DNA of 64,000 nucleotides from Methylophaga lonarensis MPL (GTDB taxonomy: Bacteria > Pseudomonadota > Gammaproteobacteria > Nitrosococcales > Methylophagaceae): NCBI RefSeq assembly GCF_000349205.1, contig NZ_APHR01000037.1, positions 1 through 64,000 on the forward strand, in the 5' to 3' direction. The position numbers and the translations under genes are program-made. The notes under the pieces are model-generated. The model searched no databases, was not told the DNA's origin, and saw only the letters and a list, made by a program, of their open reading frames with translations. Position 1 is the stretch's first letter. The number at the start of each line of letters is the position of its first letter. Below, one piece after another: positions 20,198 through 29,854 of this stretch.

Positions 20198-20890
20198 TTA
20201 GATTTTTGCTTTGGAAAGCTCTTCTCTAAGTGCAGCAATGATGCTGTCATAGCGATTAGGATCGCTGTCTTTTCCTGCACCGAACACCGCAGAACCAGCC
20301 ACAAAAGTGCGGGCACCTGCTTCAGCGATTTCGCGAATGTTGTTGACGTTGACGCCGCCATCAATTTCAAGATCGATGTCATAGCCGCTTTCGTCAATCA
20401 TTTTGCGTGCCTGGCGGAGTTTTTCCAGGGTGTGGGGAATAAATTTCTGACCACCAAATCCAGGGTTCACCGACATCAGCAGAATCCGATCAACCTTGTC
20501 CAGCACGTGCTCTGCCAGTGACAGCGGTGTCGCCGGATTGAATACCAGACCGGTTTTACAGCCTTCGTCCTTGGCCAGTTGCAGACTGCGGTCGATATGT
20601 TCAGAAGCTTCAGGATGGAAGGTGATGAAGGTAGCGCCAGCCTTGGCGAAGTCAGGAATAATTCTATCGACTGGCTTGACCATCAGATGCACGTCAATTT
20701 CATGAGTGACACCGTGTTTACGAAGGGCATCGCACACCAGCGGACCGATAGTCAGGTTGGGCACATAATGGTTGTCCATGACATCAAAGTGAACGATATC
20801 AGCTCCAGAAGCCAGCACGTTGACCACTTCCTCTCCCAGACGGGCAAAGTCAGCGGAGAGGATTGAGGGTGCAATTTTGAATTCAGCCAT
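20198..20890 (-). CDS. rpe: Ribulose-phosphate 3-epimerase
   Basis: A 230-residue TIM-barrel epimerase that interconverts ribulose-5-phosphate and xylulose-5-phosphate. Motifs are [31 protein letters not shown] (metal-binding His and Asp), the second HLMV-type segment [11 protein letters not shown], and [13 protein letters not shown]. In a methylotroph it would also feed the ribulose monophosphate cycle. The operon continues into the gph relict and trpEGDC. Confidence 0.97.
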   Translation of the reverse strand: MAEFKIAPSILSADFARLGEEVVNVLASGADIVHFDVMDNHYVPNLTIGPLVCDALRKHGVTHEIDVHLMVKPVDRIIPDFAKAGATFITFHPEASEHIDRSLQLAKDEGCKTGLVFNPATPLSLAEHVLDKVDRILLMSVNPGFGGQKFIPHTLEKLRQARKMIDESGYDIDLEIDGGVNVNNIREIAEAGARTFVAGSAVFGAGKDSDPNRYDSIIAALREELSKAKI

Positions 20891-21019
20891 AGTCTCTACT
20901 CTCGAATTGGATACAGATTAAAACCCGCTACTTTACCCCATGTAAGTGCATTTTTCAGCTTTTGAATTGAGTCCGGGCTGATTATACTGACGGCTGAATA
21001 CCAATCCCGGAGGTTGCTT

Positions 21020-21967
21020 TTGAGATCGAGGCTCGGAATGCTGATGTGCATGATGTTGCTGAGTCCGTCAGGATTTTCTCAGGAGCAGGACCTTGATCCG
21101 CCTGAAACTGCACCGGAATCGACCGCGCCTGCCAGCGCCTCAGTTGCTATCAAAAGAATGCCTGGCCGAATACCCGGACAAATGGCTTTACCGGTCGCAG
21201 AACGTCAAATCGCCGCTACGCTGATAGAGGAAAGTTTGGGGCGTTTTCACGGCGCGGTGCTTATCCTGCATGGCCTTGATGGCCATATTGACAGTGTTGG
21301 CCCGGTTGCCACGCTGCGTCGTCAATTGCCTGAACATGGCTGGACATCAATGACGGTACAGCTGGTTTATCAAGCAAGCAGCGAAACAGAGCAAGTACAG
21401 GCTGAGCCGAATGAGTTAGCGCCAGACAACTTTGAGACTACCGAAACTGATTCAGAAGCAGACGCTGAGACCGAAGTCATCACCGAGACGGTTTCGGAAG
21501 ATGCCGATGAACTCCCGCAGGCCGAGACCGATTCGCCAGCACCTGAACCCGCCAGCCAGGTGGATAACCAGCAACGCATCAGCGCAGCCATGGATCATCT
21601 GGAAACACTTGGCGCTGAGCGTTTGATTTTGATAGCACTGGGCGAAAGCGCTACTGACGCTGTTAATGCTGCGGCAGATAATCCGGCAATTGATGGGCTG
21701 GTAATGTTCAGTGTTGGTGAACTGGCTGAGAGTAATTTTGATCAGTTGACAATACCGGTGCTGGAAATTGTCGCTCAGCGTGATACTGAGTCTGTGCGCA
21801 GTGCGGCAAAGCGACGGTTTGCCCAAGCGAAAAGACAGCAGTCAGAGAGTTACTCTCAACAGGAAATTCCGGCAACAGACCGAAGTTATCGTGCGGCTGA
21901 TTCGATTATCACCGGTCGAGTGCGCGCCTGGCTGTACCGTATGTTCATCGACGAAACGGAGCGTTGA
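21020..21967 (+). CDS. DUF3530 family secreted protein
   Basis: About 315 residues with an N-terminal signal-type segment (MLMCMMLLSPSGFS). The core resembles DUF3530 alpha/beta-hydrolase-fold proteins: GRFHGAVLILHGLDGH, then a second half starting at RISAAMDHLETLGAERLILIALGE. A long acidic, Ser/Thr/Glu-rich linker (about residues 118-185) splits the two halves. I chose the TTG at 21020, which has GGAGG 6 nt upstream; the TTG at 21014 is too close to that site, and the ATG at 21038 is another option. The catalytic activity is unknown. It is followed by a methyltransferase-fold gene overlapping by one base. Confidence 0.75.
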   Translation: MRSRLGMLMCMMLLSPSGFSQEQDLDPPETAPESTAPASASVAIKRMPGRIPGQMALPVAERQIAATLIEESLGRFHGAVLILHGLDGHIDSVGPVATLRRQLPEHGWTSMTVQLVYQASSETEQVQAEPNELAPDNFETTETDSEADAETEVITETVSEDADELPQAETDSPAPEPASQVDNQQRISAAMDHLETLGAERLILIALGESATDAVNAAADNPAIDGLVMFSVGELAESNFDQLTIPVLEIVAQRDTESVRSAAKRRFAQAKRQQSESYSQQEIPATDRSYRAADSIITGRVRAWLYRMFIDETER

Positions 21968-22767
21968 TGCGTATATACGATGGTGTTTTGGTACATCAGG
22001 CCATATCTGATGAAGGCATTATCGAAGTGGTTGATGTCGGTGATGTTCGCTCCTTACACTTTGGAACCCATCCACGGCAAAGCAGCATGTCACTCAAGGT
22101 GCCTTATCGACTTGAGTTAAGTTACACCCGAGCCATGATGGCTTGTCTGTTGTTTTGCGCGGCCCCCAGAAAAGTATTGTTAATCGGTCTTGGTGGCGGC
22201 TCTCTGGTTAAGTTTTTGCTGCATCATCTGCCTGATTGTCAGATCGAGGTGGTTGAGTATCGCGAGGATGTGATTCAAGTAGCGCAGCGATATTTTGCCG
22301 TACCTGACGATCCGAGGTTATCGATCAAAAAAGCTGATGGTTTTGCCCACGCCAGTCAGCAACATTATCTGGGTGAAACTAATTATGACCTGATTCTGGT
22401 GGATGCTTTTGATCACGAAGGCATGGCCGCGAGTGTTGGCGTGCAGCCTTTTTTTGATGCCTGTGCCGGAATACTCAGCAAATACGGCATTATGGCCACT
22501 AACCTGTGGGGAACAGATCGAGCCGGTTTTAATCTGACCATGCAGCGTATTAACCGAAGTTTTGACGACAACTCATTGGTTTTGCCGGTAGAAGACAAGG
22601 GCAATGTCATTGCCTTTGCGCGCCATCAAGCTTTTGATTTGACTACTCTCAGGAAACAACGCCAGCAGATTGAGATGATGGAGATGCAATACCAGACCGA
22701 TCTGATGAAATCATGGCAAATACTGCTTCGCCAGAACACCACCTTCATCAGCCGCTGGTTTGGATGA
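21967..22767 (+). CDS. Spermidine synthase-like methyltransferase-fold protein
   Basis: About 266 residues with the Rossmann-type nucleotide-binding motif LLIGLGGGSLVKFLLH (about residue 70) and the following acidic residues in VEYREDVIQVAQRYF, as in the spermidine synthase family. The later segment YDLILVDAFDHEGMA is also typical. It lacks the N-terminal beta domain of true polyamine synthases, so its substrate is not certain. The ATG at 21967 overlaps the upstream TGA by one base. Confidence 0.75.
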   Translation: MRIYDGVLVHQAISDEGIIEVVDVGDVRSLHFGTHPRQSSMSLKVPYRLELSYTRAMMACLLFCAAPRKVLLIGLGGGSLVKFLLHHLPDCQIEVVEYREDVIQVAQRYFAVPDDPRLSIKKADGFAHASQQHYLGETNYDLILVDAFDHEGMAASVGVQPFFDACAGILSKYGIMATNLWGTDRAGFNLTMQRINRSFDDNSLVLPVEDKGNVIAFARHQAFDLTTLRKQRQQIEMMEMQYQTDLMKSWQILLRQNTTFISRWFG

Positions 22768-22870
22768 TAATGTGCTCTAATTTTGTCATGCAGGGTATTG
22801 AAATATCAGAAAAATGAAGACAATATATTGCACAGAAAAACGGTCCGTTTTCCGTTTCAGGGGGGAGTCA

Positions 22871-23428
22871 ATGAAGTTTAGTGTATGGCTGGTACTGGCA
22901 AGTTGCTTTTTGACGACGGTGACAATAGCAAAAGCAAGCACAGTTGAACTGATTGTTGTGCATTCGCAGAACAAATTACTGGTCAAACAGGACGATCTCA
23001 CGCTGCGGACCTTTCACGTGGCATTGGGCAGCGGTGGTCGTGAACACAAGCAGATGGAAGGTGATCGTCGAACCCCACTGGGCACCTATCGGATCACCGA
23101 AGTGCGCCCCAGTGATCGTTGGCACACATTTTTACAGATGAACTACCCGAACATGGATGATGCTCGCAGAGGCTTGCGTGATGGTCTAATCACGCGTGAA
23201 CAATATCGCGCCATCCTGCAAGCTCACGTTTACGGTGAATTGCCACCGCAGAATACGCCGCTTGGGGGCGCCATTGGCATTCACGGCATTGGCGAAGAAA
23301 CTGAAGAAAGATTGAGTATTCACGATGTCGCCAACTGGACTCAGGGCTGCATCGCCATGCGCAATCACGAAGTCAAAGAGTTGCTGATGTACATCAGAGA
23401 AGGCACTAACATCACCATTCTCGAATAA
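22871..23428 (+). CDS. L,D-transpeptidase (YkuD domain)
   Basis: A 185-residue exported protein. The signal peptide covers roughly residues 1-22 (VWLVLASCFLTTVTIAKAS). The YkuD domain runs from about residue 25, with RRTPLGTYRI in the substrate-binding region and the catalytic block IGIHGIGEE followed by NWTQGCIAMRNHEV, in which the Cys is the nucleophile. Such enzymes cross-link peptidoglycan 3-3 or attach lipoprotein. The start at 22871 is chosen because a GGGGGAG ribosome-binding site precedes it; the frame is open earlier. Confidence 0.9.
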   Translation: MKFSVWLVLASCFLTTVTIAKASTVELIVVHSQNKLLVKQDDLTLRTFHVALGSGGREHKQMEGDRRTPLGTYRITEVRPSDRWHTFLQMNYPNMDDARRGLRDGLITREQYRAILQAHVYGELPPQNTPLGGAIGIHGIGEETEERLSIHDVANWTQGCIAMRNHEVKELLMYIREGTNITILE

Positions 23429-23508
23429 TCGGGCCAATCAGTCAGCGGAATCACATCATTATTTGCTAAAATTGCAGATTATGTTGTTTTCTGACTGGCT
23501 GAGGTCTC

Positions 23509-25689
23509 ATGCAAGCCGCACCTGATTTATTTTCCTACCGCAAATATTGGGCTCACCGTTTTGGTGTAGCACCGCAATTGCCTGTTTCACGTGCGGAAAT
23601 GGACCTGCTCGGCTGGGACAGTTGTGACATTATCATCGTCACCGGGGATGCCTATGTTGACCATCCAAGCTTTGGTATGGCGCTGATAGGCAGATTGCTG
23701 GAATCCCAGGGCTTCCGTGTTGGCATCATTTCCCAGCCCGACTGGACCAGTGCCGAAGATTTTCGTCGTCTTGGCAAACCCAATCTGTTTTTCGGGGTGA
23801 CCGGCGGCAATATGGATTCGATGGTCAATCGATATACATCGGATAAAAAAATTCGTCGTAACGATGCCTACACCGCCGGTGGTGAAGGGGGTAAACGCCC
23901 TGATCGCAGTGTTGTAGTGTACAGCCAGCGATGTCGAGAAGCCTTCAAAGAGGTACCCATCGTGATTGGCGGTATTGAGGCCAGTCTGCGCCGAATTGCG
24001 CATTTTGACTATTGGTCAGAAAAAGTCCGCAGAAGTGTCATCATGGATGCCAAGGCAGACTTGCTGGTCTACGGCAACGGTGAAAGGCAAGTTGTTGAGA
24101 TCGCCCATCGTCTGGCGGCGGGTGAGCCTGTTAAATCACTTAACGATATTCGCGGAACTGCCTTTTTGACCAAGCATGCACGTCGCGAAGGGTGGTGGGA
24201 AAAAGACTCCACCAGCGTGGATACGCCTGGAAAACTCAACCCGCCGATTGACCCCTATCAGATGCAAACCGAGGCCAGCTGCGAGGAGTCGCGAGAATCC
24301 AGTCAATCTGAACAGAGCGAATCCGCTGGCAAAGTCATTCGAATCCATCGTGTGTCTCCACGCAATGCGGATAAAACCGTGATCCGCCTGCCGGCCTTTG
24401 AGCAAGTCAAAGACGATCCGGTCATTTATGCCCATACCTCCAGAATTCTTCATCTGGAAACAAACCCTGGCAATGCCTTGGCGTTGGTCCAACAACATGG
24501 TGAGCAGGATGTCTGGTTAAACCCGCCACCGATTCCGTTGACCACACATGAAATGGATGCGGTATTTGATCTGCCATACAGCCGGGTTCCTCACCAGTCC
24601 TACGCCGAACAAAACATACCGGCTTACGAAATGATTCGATTTTCAGTCAACATCATGCGTGGTTGTTTTGGTGGTTGTACTTTTTGTTCAATCACTGAGC
24701 ATGAAGGACGGATTATTCAGAGCCGCAGTGAAGACTCGATCATCCGCGAGATCGAAGCCATTCGTGATACCACACCAGGCTTTACCGGTATTATTTCTGA
24801 TTTGGGCGGTCCAACTGCCAACATGTATCGGCTTGCCTGTAATGATCCAGAGATAGAGGCGAGCTGCAGAAGACTCTCCTGTGTGTTTCCTGGGGTCTGT
24901 AAAAACCTCAATACCGATCACACGCCGCTGATTCACTTATATCGGCGTGCTCGACAATTACCCGGTATCAAGAAAATATTGATTGCTTCAGGCCTGCGCT
25001 ACGATCTTGCGGTGCTGTCACCAGAGTACGTCAAGGAATTGGTTACTCATCATGTCGGCGGCTATCTGAAAATTGCGCCTGAGCATACTGAAAACGGTCC
25101 ACTGGCACAGATGATGAAACCGGGCATCGGCACCTATGACAAGTTCAAGGCCATGTTCGATAAATACTCCAAAGCCGCAGGCAAGGAGCAGTACCTGATT
25201 CCATACTTCATCGCAGCGCATCCCGGCACTACCGATGAAGATATGATGAATCTTGCCATCTGGCTCAAACGTAATGGTTTTCGAGCTGATCAGGTGCAAG
25301 CGTATCTGCCATCACCCATGTCGGCTGCGGCTGCGATGTATCACTCGGGTAAGGACACCTTGCACAAGGTTCGAAGAAAAGGCGGGGATATCAGTGTTCC
25401 CAAAGGCCTAAAAGTGCGCCGATTGCACAAAGCTTTTCTGCGTTATCACGATCCGGAAAACTGGCCAATGTTGCGTGATGCACTGAAACGTATGGGACGG
25501 GCAGATCTTATAGGCAATGGCAAAAAACACCTGATCCCGACCTTTCAACCTGCAGGAACTGGTGATGCTGGTGAAGGAAAACGTATCAGCCGTAAAGCAA
25601 AGCCAGCTGCAAAAACGACGCAATTCAAGACACAGCACACTCGGCCCAAGTCGACCAAAGGCAAAGCATCACGTTCACGCAGAAGGTGA
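23509..25689 (+). CDS. ygiQ: YgiQ family radical SAM protein
   Basis: A 726-residue protein of the UPF0313/YgiQ family. The N-terminal part resembles a B12-binding-like fold ([33 protein letters not shown]). The radical SAM cluster motif is [20 protein letters not shown] near residue 382-400, with the CxxxCxxC cysteines. The C-terminus is rich in Lys and Arg (about residues 690-726). The biochemical reaction of this family is not established. It stands alone between the L,D-transpeptidase and cytochrome b561 genes. Confidence 0.93.
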   Translation: MQAAPDLFSYRKYWAHRFGVAPQLPVSRAEMDLLGWDSCDIIIVTGDAYVDHPSFGMALIGRLLESQGFRVGIISQPDWTSAEDFRRLGKPNLFFGVTGGNMDSMVNRYTSDKKIRRNDAYTAGGEGGKRPDRSVVVYSQRCREAFKEVPIVIGGIEASLRRIAHFDYWSEKVRRSVIMDAKADLLVYGNGERQVVEIAHRLAAGEPVKSLNDIRGTAFLTKHARREGWWEKDSTSVDTPGKLNPPIDPYQMQTEASCEESRESSQSEQSESAGKVIRIHRVSPRNADKTVIRLPAFEQVKDDPVIYAHTSRILHLETNPGNALALVQQHGEQDVWLNPPPIPLTTHEMDAVFDLPYSRVPHQSYAEQNIPAYEMIRFSVNIMRGCFGGCTFCSITEHEGRIIQSRSEDSIIREIEAIRDTTPGFTGIISDLGGPTANMYRLACNDPEIEASCRRLSCVFPGVCKNLNTDHTPLIHLYRRARQLPGIKKILIASGLRYDLAVLSPEYVKELVTHHVGGYLKIAPEHTENGPLAQMMKPGIGTYDKFKAMFDKYSKAAGKEQYLIPYFIAAHPGTTDEDMMNLAIWLKRNGFRADQVQAYLPSPMSAAAAMYHSGKDTLHKVRRKGGDISVPKGLKVRRLHKAFLRYHDPENWPMLRDALKRMGRADLIGNGKKHLIPTFQPAGTGDAGEGKRISRKAKPAAKTTQFKTQHTRPKSTKGKASRSRRR

Positions 25690-25788
25690 GATGTTCACTG
25701 GCTAAGTCAGGAATTTATTCCCGCGAACATTTGCATTTTTGAACAGTCTTAGCATGACAACTCAAGCATGCATGACAGGGAGAGAATG

Positions 25789-26331
25789 ATGCGACTAGGC
25801 AACACTGCAGAAAGGTACGGATTGATTAGCCTGCTGTTGCACTGGACAGTTGCATTGTCCACGATTGGCTTGTTTGCACTTGGCTTGTGGATGGTCGGTC
25901 TTGGCTATTACGACCCCTGGTATTACAAAGGGCCTTGGTGGCACAAAGGCATTGGCGCCGTGGTGTTTGCACTGGTCTTTATTCGGTGGCTGGTGTTGCT
26001 GTTATCGCCGGTCAAGGCGCTGACAGAAATGCCGCGCTGGCAGCATCTTATTGCCAGACTGGTTCATCAGAGCATGAATCTGCTCATTCTTTTTCTCGGT
26101 CTGTCCGGCTATCTGATTGTAACTGCCCAGGGGCAAGCCCTGGTGATTTTTGATCAATTCCGACTGCCTTCAATCATGAATTTGCCTCCCGATAGTGCCG
26201 ACTTCATCGGACAGCTGCACTTATGGGCTGCCTGGCTGTTGATTGGGCTGGCCTCAGTTCACGCACTTGCCGCTTTAAAACATCATTTCATCAACAAAGA
26301 CGCAACGCTGAAACGCATGTTGCCGTTTTAA
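25789..26331 (+). CDS. Cytochrome b561
   Basis: About 180 residues with four hydrophobic segments. Candidate haem-ligand histidines lie in LISLLLHWTVAL, WWHKGIGAVVF, LIARLVHQSMNL and GQLHLWAAWLLIG, the pattern of bacterial cytochrome b561 (YceJ/YodB type), a quinol-linked electron carrier of the inner membrane. The ATG at 25789 (or 25786) has an AGGGAGA site before it; an earlier ATG at 25768 has none. It is followed after 16 bp by yceI, and the b561-YceI pair is common. Confidence 0.9.
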   Translation: MRLGNTAERYGLISLLLHWTVALSTIGLFALGLWMVGLGYYDPWYYKGPWWHKGIGAVVFALVFIRWLVLLLSPVKALTEMPRWQHLIARLVHQSMNLLILFLGLSGYLIVTAQGQALVIFDQFRLPSIMNLPPDSADFIGQLHLWAAWLLIGLASVHALAALKHHFINKDATLKRMLPF

Positions 26332-26347
26332 CCTTAGGAGAACCTTA

Positions 26348-26926
26348 ATGAAAAAAACCGCCTTTGCCACTTCAATGCTGCTGGCCAGTAGTCTTTTTTT
26401 ACCCGCTCAGGCTGCTGAATATGTGATTGATACTGAAAAAGCACATGCCTTTATTGATTTTCGTATCCAGCATCTGGGGTTTAGCTGGATGAGTGGGCGT
26501 TTTAACGAGTTTTCCGGAAATTTCTTTTGGGACGCTGATAATCCCGAAGCATCTTCAATCGAGGTTGTGATCAATACCAACAGCATCGACACCAACTTCG
26601 CTGAACGAGATCGTCATTTACGCAGTGATGATTTCCTGGACGTCAGCCGTTATCCAGAAGCACGTTTTGTTTCGACCTCAGTTGAAGTCAACGAAGACGG
26701 CACAATGAAAATGACAGGCGATTTTACACTGCATGGCGTGACCAACCCACTGGTTATTGACGTTGAAAAAGTCGGTGAAGGTACCGATCCCTGGGGTGGA
26801 TATCGTGTTGGATTCCATGGCGAAACCAGCTTTACCATTGCCGACTATGGTATTGATGTCACTCGTTTGGGCCCCGGTTCTCAGGAAGTCTATTTAGTGT
26901 TGTCTGTCGAGGGAATTCGTCAGTAA
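26348..26926 (+). CDS. yceI: YceI family periplasmic protein
   Basis: A 192-residue lipocalin-like beta-barrel protein that binds long isoprenoid chains such as quinones in family members. A signal peptide ends near residue 22 (FLPAQAA). The mature part starts YVIDTEKAHAFIDFRIQHLG and contains ADIDTNSIDTNFAERDRHLRS-type motifs (here NTNSIDTNFAERDRHLRSDD) and the ending GPGSQEVYLVLSVEGIR. A TAGGAG ribosome-binding site precedes it. It is co-transcribed with cytochrome b561, suggesting a shared quinone or electron-transfer role. Confidence 0.92.
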   Translation: MKKTAFATSMLLASSLFLPAQAAEYVIDTEKAHAFIDFRIQHLGFSWMSGRFNEFSGNFFWDADNPEASSIEVVINTNSIDTNFAERDRHLRSDDFLDVSRYPEARFVSTSVEVNEDGTMKMTGDFTLHGVTNPLVIDVEKVGEGTDPWGGYRVGFHGETSFTIADYGIDVTRLGPGSQEVYLVLSVEGIRQ

Positions 26927-26927
26927 T

Positions 26928-27164
26928 TTATTTCTGGAACGCCTGCGAAAGCAGGCGTTCTTTTTCAGATTCGATGCTGCACTCTGGAAGCGCCAAACCC
27001 GCGCGCTGGTACCAATAGGCAGCATTACCACGATCACCTTCAATAAGATGCAGCAGTCCATGAATCTGGCATGACAATGGATCAGATTCATTTTGAATCA
27101 GCTGATGCGCTGCATCCCACTGGTTAGACACCAACATTTCCATCGCGCGTGATTGTGTGCTCAT
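26928..27164 (-). CDS. Small conserved cytoplasmic protein
   Basis: A 78-residue soluble protein. I recognise the pattern WDAAHQLIQ, then CQIHGLLHLIEGDRGNAAYWYQRAG, a TPR-like helical pair seen in many proteobacterial hypothetical proteins; no function is known to me. The start at 27164 is chosen because AGGAG lies 7-8 nt before it, while the frame is open to 27185. Its last codons run through the yceI terminator hairpin on the opposite strand. Confidence 0.75.
   Translation of the reverse strand: MSTQSRAMEMLVSNQWDAAHQLIQNESDPLSCQIHGLLHLIEGDRGNAAYWYQRAGLALPECSIESEKERLLSQAFQK
26937..26965 (+). terminator. Terminator of the b561-yceI operon
   Basis: Perfect 10-bp stem GAACGCCTGC / GCAGGCGTTC with a GAAA tetraloop and five T residues. 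The hairpin also encodes the last codons of the convergent small gene on the minus strand. Confidence 0.92.
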
Positions 27165-27211
27165 GTGTGCGCTCCTGCTCCGCATTCAACACACACATTG
27201 TGCCAGATTGA

Positions 27212-27346
27212 TCACGCCATATCAGGGGCTGTCATGCCTCCCAGCATCAGCAATCCGGCAACAATTGCAAAAGGAGAGGTGATAACCGTATAAGCCAGCT
27301 TGGTCAGTTCACGAGTGATATAAATCAAATCAATGATAAGTGACAT
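27212..27346 (-). CDS. Very small membrane protein (44 residues)
   Basis: A short frame with a very strong ribosome-binding site (AAGGAGG, 7 nt before the ATG). It begins MSLIIDLIYITRELTKLA and continues with one hydrophobic stretch (about residues 18-38, TVITSPFAIVAGLLMLGG) that could span the membrane. It ends 48 bp before the start of the adjacent 78-residue gene on the same strand, so the two may form an operon. I do not recognise the family. Confidence 0.55.
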   Translation of the reverse strand: MSLIIDLIYITRELTKLAYTVITSPFAIVAGLLMLGGMTAPDMA

Positions 27347-27424
27347 ACCTTTTCCTCCTTAAAGTTAACATTGACGAATTTCTCGTTGGCACGATGTGCG
27401 CAACAGAGTCTTATGTGTATGCAC

Positions 27425-27430
27425 TATAAT
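27425..27430 (+). promoter_or_regulatory. Probable -10 box of the tsaB-cmoA-cmoB operon
   Basis: Perfect TATAAT 37 bp upstream of the tsaB start. The -35 element at the right distance is weak, so this rests on the -10 box and the position only. Confidence 0.4.
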
Positions 27431-27467
27431 GTGCCGCTGTGACAGCATTGTGACGACTTGGAAACGA

Positions 27468-28151
27468 ATGAATATTCTCGCCCTCGATACCTCAACAGAA
27501 TCCTGCTCCGTAGCATTATTGTTTGAAGGTCAATTATTTGAACAATCCATCATGACTCAGCGTGAGCACTCGCAACGCATATTGGGGATGATGAATTCGC
27601 TTTTCAATGATGCAGGTACAGAGATAGCAGCAATTGATGCTGTGGCGTTTGGTCGTGGGCCCGGATCATTTACCGGGGTTCGTGTTGCCGTATCAGTGGC
27701 ACAGGGCATTGCTTTTGCACGAGATCTGCCGGTGATTCCTGTTTCGACGCTGGCAGCAGTTGCCCAGGCTGCCATTGAGTCGACCGATTGTCAGCAGATT
27801 GCCGTGGCGATGGATGCACGAATGGGTGAAATTTACAGTGGTTCATTTGTCAATCAGCATGGTTTGGCTGTGCCCTGTTCTGAAGAGCAGGTGTCTGCGC
27901 CGGCTGTGTTCAGACCTGAGGGGCCAGGGGTTTGGACCGGGGCGGGCAGTGGTTGGACGGTTTACCAAAACGAGTTACAGCAAAATTTTGCCAATCAATT
28001 ATCCGGCATCCTGCCTGATCTGTTACCCCAGGCAACCATGATTGCCAAATTGGCCGATGTTGAAGCACAGCAGGGGCGACTGTTCCCGGCTGCTCACGCC
28101 TTGCCGGTGTATCTGCGAAATAACGTTGCGCAAAAAAAGGCAGCACACTAA
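27468..28151 (+). CDS. tsaB: tRNA threonylcarbamoyladenosine biosynthesis protein TsaB
   Basis: A 227-residue ASKHA-fold protein that pairs with TsaD and TsaE to make t6A37 in tRNAs reading ANN codons. It starts MNILALDTSTESCSVALL and contains EHSQRILGMM and GRGPGSFTGVRVAVSVAQG. The frame is open upstream, but the family N-terminus fixes the start at 27468. Its last base overlaps the cmoA start. Confidence 0.95.
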   Translation: MNILALDTSTESCSVALLFEGQLFEQSIMTQREHSQRILGMMNSLFNDAGTEIAAIDAVAFGRGPGSFTGVRVAVSVAQGIAFARDLPVIPVSTLAAVAQAAIESTDCQQIAVAMDARMGEIYSGSFVNQHGLAVPCSEEQVSAPAVFRPEGPGVWTGAGSGWTVYQNELQQNFANQLSGILPDLLPQATMIAKLADVEAQQGRLFPAAHALPVYLRNNVAQKKAAH

Positions 28152-28882
28152 TGGTTGGAAAATCAGACACGCTTTATCGTTCGCCTTTAGCAGAAATGGT
28201 CGACTTCAGGTTTGATGAACGGGTTGTCAGCGTTTTTCCTGACATGATTCAGCGTTCGGTTCCGGGCTATGGCACATTGATTTCAATGATCGGTGTGACG
28301 GCAGGCGCTTATGCTCAAGCTGATTCGAACTGCTATGACCTGGGGTGTTCGCTTGGCGCAGTGAGCCTGGCGATGCATGAATATATCAAGCAACCTGAAT
28401 GTAAAGTGATTGCCGTAGACAACTCCATGGCGATGATTGAAAAAGCTCAGCAGATTGCGGCAAAAATTCCTGGCGCGGCGCAACGAATCGAATTTCAACT
28501 TGCGGATATCCTGGATGTTGAAATCAGTCAGGCATCGGTAGTGGTGATGAACTTTACGCTACAGTTTATTCGTCCAGAATTAAGAACCACGGTGATTGAG
28601 CAAATTTATCGCGGCCTCAAACCCGGCGGCGTGTTGATATTGTCGGAAAAGCTCAGTTTTGAGCAGCAGCAACAACAGTTATTGACAGACCTACATCACG
28701 AATTCAAAAGAGCCAATGGCTATAGCGATCTGGAAATCAGTCAAAAACGCAGTGCGCTTGAAAATGTGCTGATTCCCGAGTCGCTGGAAGCACATTGCCA
28801 GCGTCTGTCCTCTGCTGGCTTCAGTTCAGCAGGGCTCTGGTTTCAATGTTTTAATTTTGCATCAATACTGGCCGTCAAATGA
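28151..28882 (+). CDS. cmoA: Carboxy-S-adenosyl-L-methionine synthase CmoA
   Basis: A 243-residue Rossmann methyltransferase-fold enzyme that makes carboxy-SAM from SAM and prephenate. The SAM-binding motif is YDLGCSLGAVSLAM near residue 62, and a CmoA-specific DTLY and FRFDERVVSVFPDMI lie in the N-terminus. MNFTLQFI and LKPGGVLILSEKL follow the methyltransferase pattern. It overlaps tsaB by 1 bp and cmoB by 4 bp. Confidence 0.96.
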   Translation: MVGKSDTLYRSPLAEMVDFRFDERVVSVFPDMIQRSVPGYGTLISMIGVTAGAYAQADSNCYDLGCSLGAVSLAMHEYIKQPECKVIAVDNSMAMIEKAQQIAAKIPGAAQRIEFQLADILDVEISQASVVVMNFTLQFIRPELRTTVIEQIYRGLKPGGVLILSEKLSFEQQQQQLLTDLHHEFKRANGYSDLEISQKRSALENVLIPESLEAHCQRLSSAGFSSAGLWFQCFNFASILAVK

Positions 28883-29850
28883 GTCAGTACAACGCTTTTT
28901 TTGAGCAGCTTGAGCAACGCAAGCTGAGTCAGTGGGCGGCACTGCTCCGTGAACAAATTCCGGCCAAAATGGCTATTGATCGACATGGCAAAATGGCCGG
29001 TTGGCAAGCAGCTTTGGCGCAACTGCCGCAAGTAAAACCGAGTGTGATTGATTTGCTGGACAGCGTTTCGATTGGGCAATCAGCAGACCTTGAACATTAC
29101 GATCGAGGGCATTTCATTGCGTTGCTCAAGCAGTTTCATCCCTGGCGAAAAGGTCCTTACCAGCTATTTGGCGTCAACATTGATACTGAATGGCGATCAG
29201 ACTGGAAATGGCAAAGGCTATTGCCACACATTAGTCCCATGAAAGGTCGCCGCGTGTTGGATGTTGGCGGCGGTAATGGTTATCACGGCTGGCGCATGGA
29301 AGGTGCGGGAGCTGATTGGGTGGTGGGTATTGATCCAACCCTGGTGTTTGTCATGCAATATCAGTTGATGCAGCACTACATTGGCTCCACAAAACATACG
29401 GTATTGCCTGTTGGCATTGAACAGTTGCCTGAAAAGCTGCACTGCTTCGATACGGTATTCTCCATGGGCGTGCTTTATCATCGGCGTTCACCGCTGAAAC
29501 ATCTTTTTGAACTTCGAGATTGCCTGCGTCCTGGAGGCGAGCTGGTGCTGGAAACGCTGATTATCGATGGTCCAGAGGGCATGGCCCTGATGCCGCAACA
29601 GCGTTATGCCAAAATGAAAAATGTTTGGTTTTTTCCTTCGGCGCTGACCATGGAAAACTGGTTGCGACGTTGTGGCTTCAAACAGGTTCGCTGTGTGGAT
29701 GTGAATATAACCAGTCTTGATGAGCAACGCAGCACTGAATGGATGACTTTTGAGTCACTCAAGGATTTTCTTGATCCGAAAGATCTGAGCAAGACGGTTG
29801 AGGGTTACCCGGCCCCAAAACGCGCAATTTTTATTGCCGAAGCTCCTTGA
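28879..29850 (+). CDS. cmoB: tRNA U34 carboxymethyltransferase CmoB
   Basis: A 323-residue enzyme that transfers the carboxymethyl group of carboxy-SAM to 5-hydroxyuridine at the tRNA wobble position. The N-terminal helical region ends RKGPYQLFGVNIDTEWRSDWKW, a CmoB hallmark. The SAM-fold motif is VLDVGGGNGYHGWRM near residue 124, followed by VVGIDPTLVFVMQY and SMGVLYHRRSPL. With cmoA it completes the cmo5U pathway; tsaB, in the same operon, acts on the neighbouring anticodon-loop base. Confidence 0.96.
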   Translation: MSQYNAFFEQLEQRKLSQWAALLREQIPAKMAIDRHGKMAGWQAALAQLPQVKPSVIDLLDSVSIGQSADLEHYDRGHFIALLKQFHPWRKGPYQLFGVNIDTEWRSDWKWQRLLPHISPMKGRRVLDVGGGNGYHGWRMEGAGADWVVGIDPTLVFVMQYQLMQHYIGSTKHTVLPVGIEQLPEKLHCFDTVFSMGVLYHRRSPLKHLFELRDCLRPGGELVLETLIIDGPEGMALMPQQRYAKMKNVWFFPSALTMENWLRRCGFKQVRCVDVNITSLDEQRSTEWMTFESLKDFLDPKDLSKTVEGYPAPKRAIFIAEAP

Positions 29851-29854
29851 TATT

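Noticed and set aside
20068-20397. 109-codon minus-strand frame across the end of rpe
   Set aside because: Most of it is a shifted-frame shadow of rpe. Only the spacer part is of interest, and the gph-like frames there are different ones.
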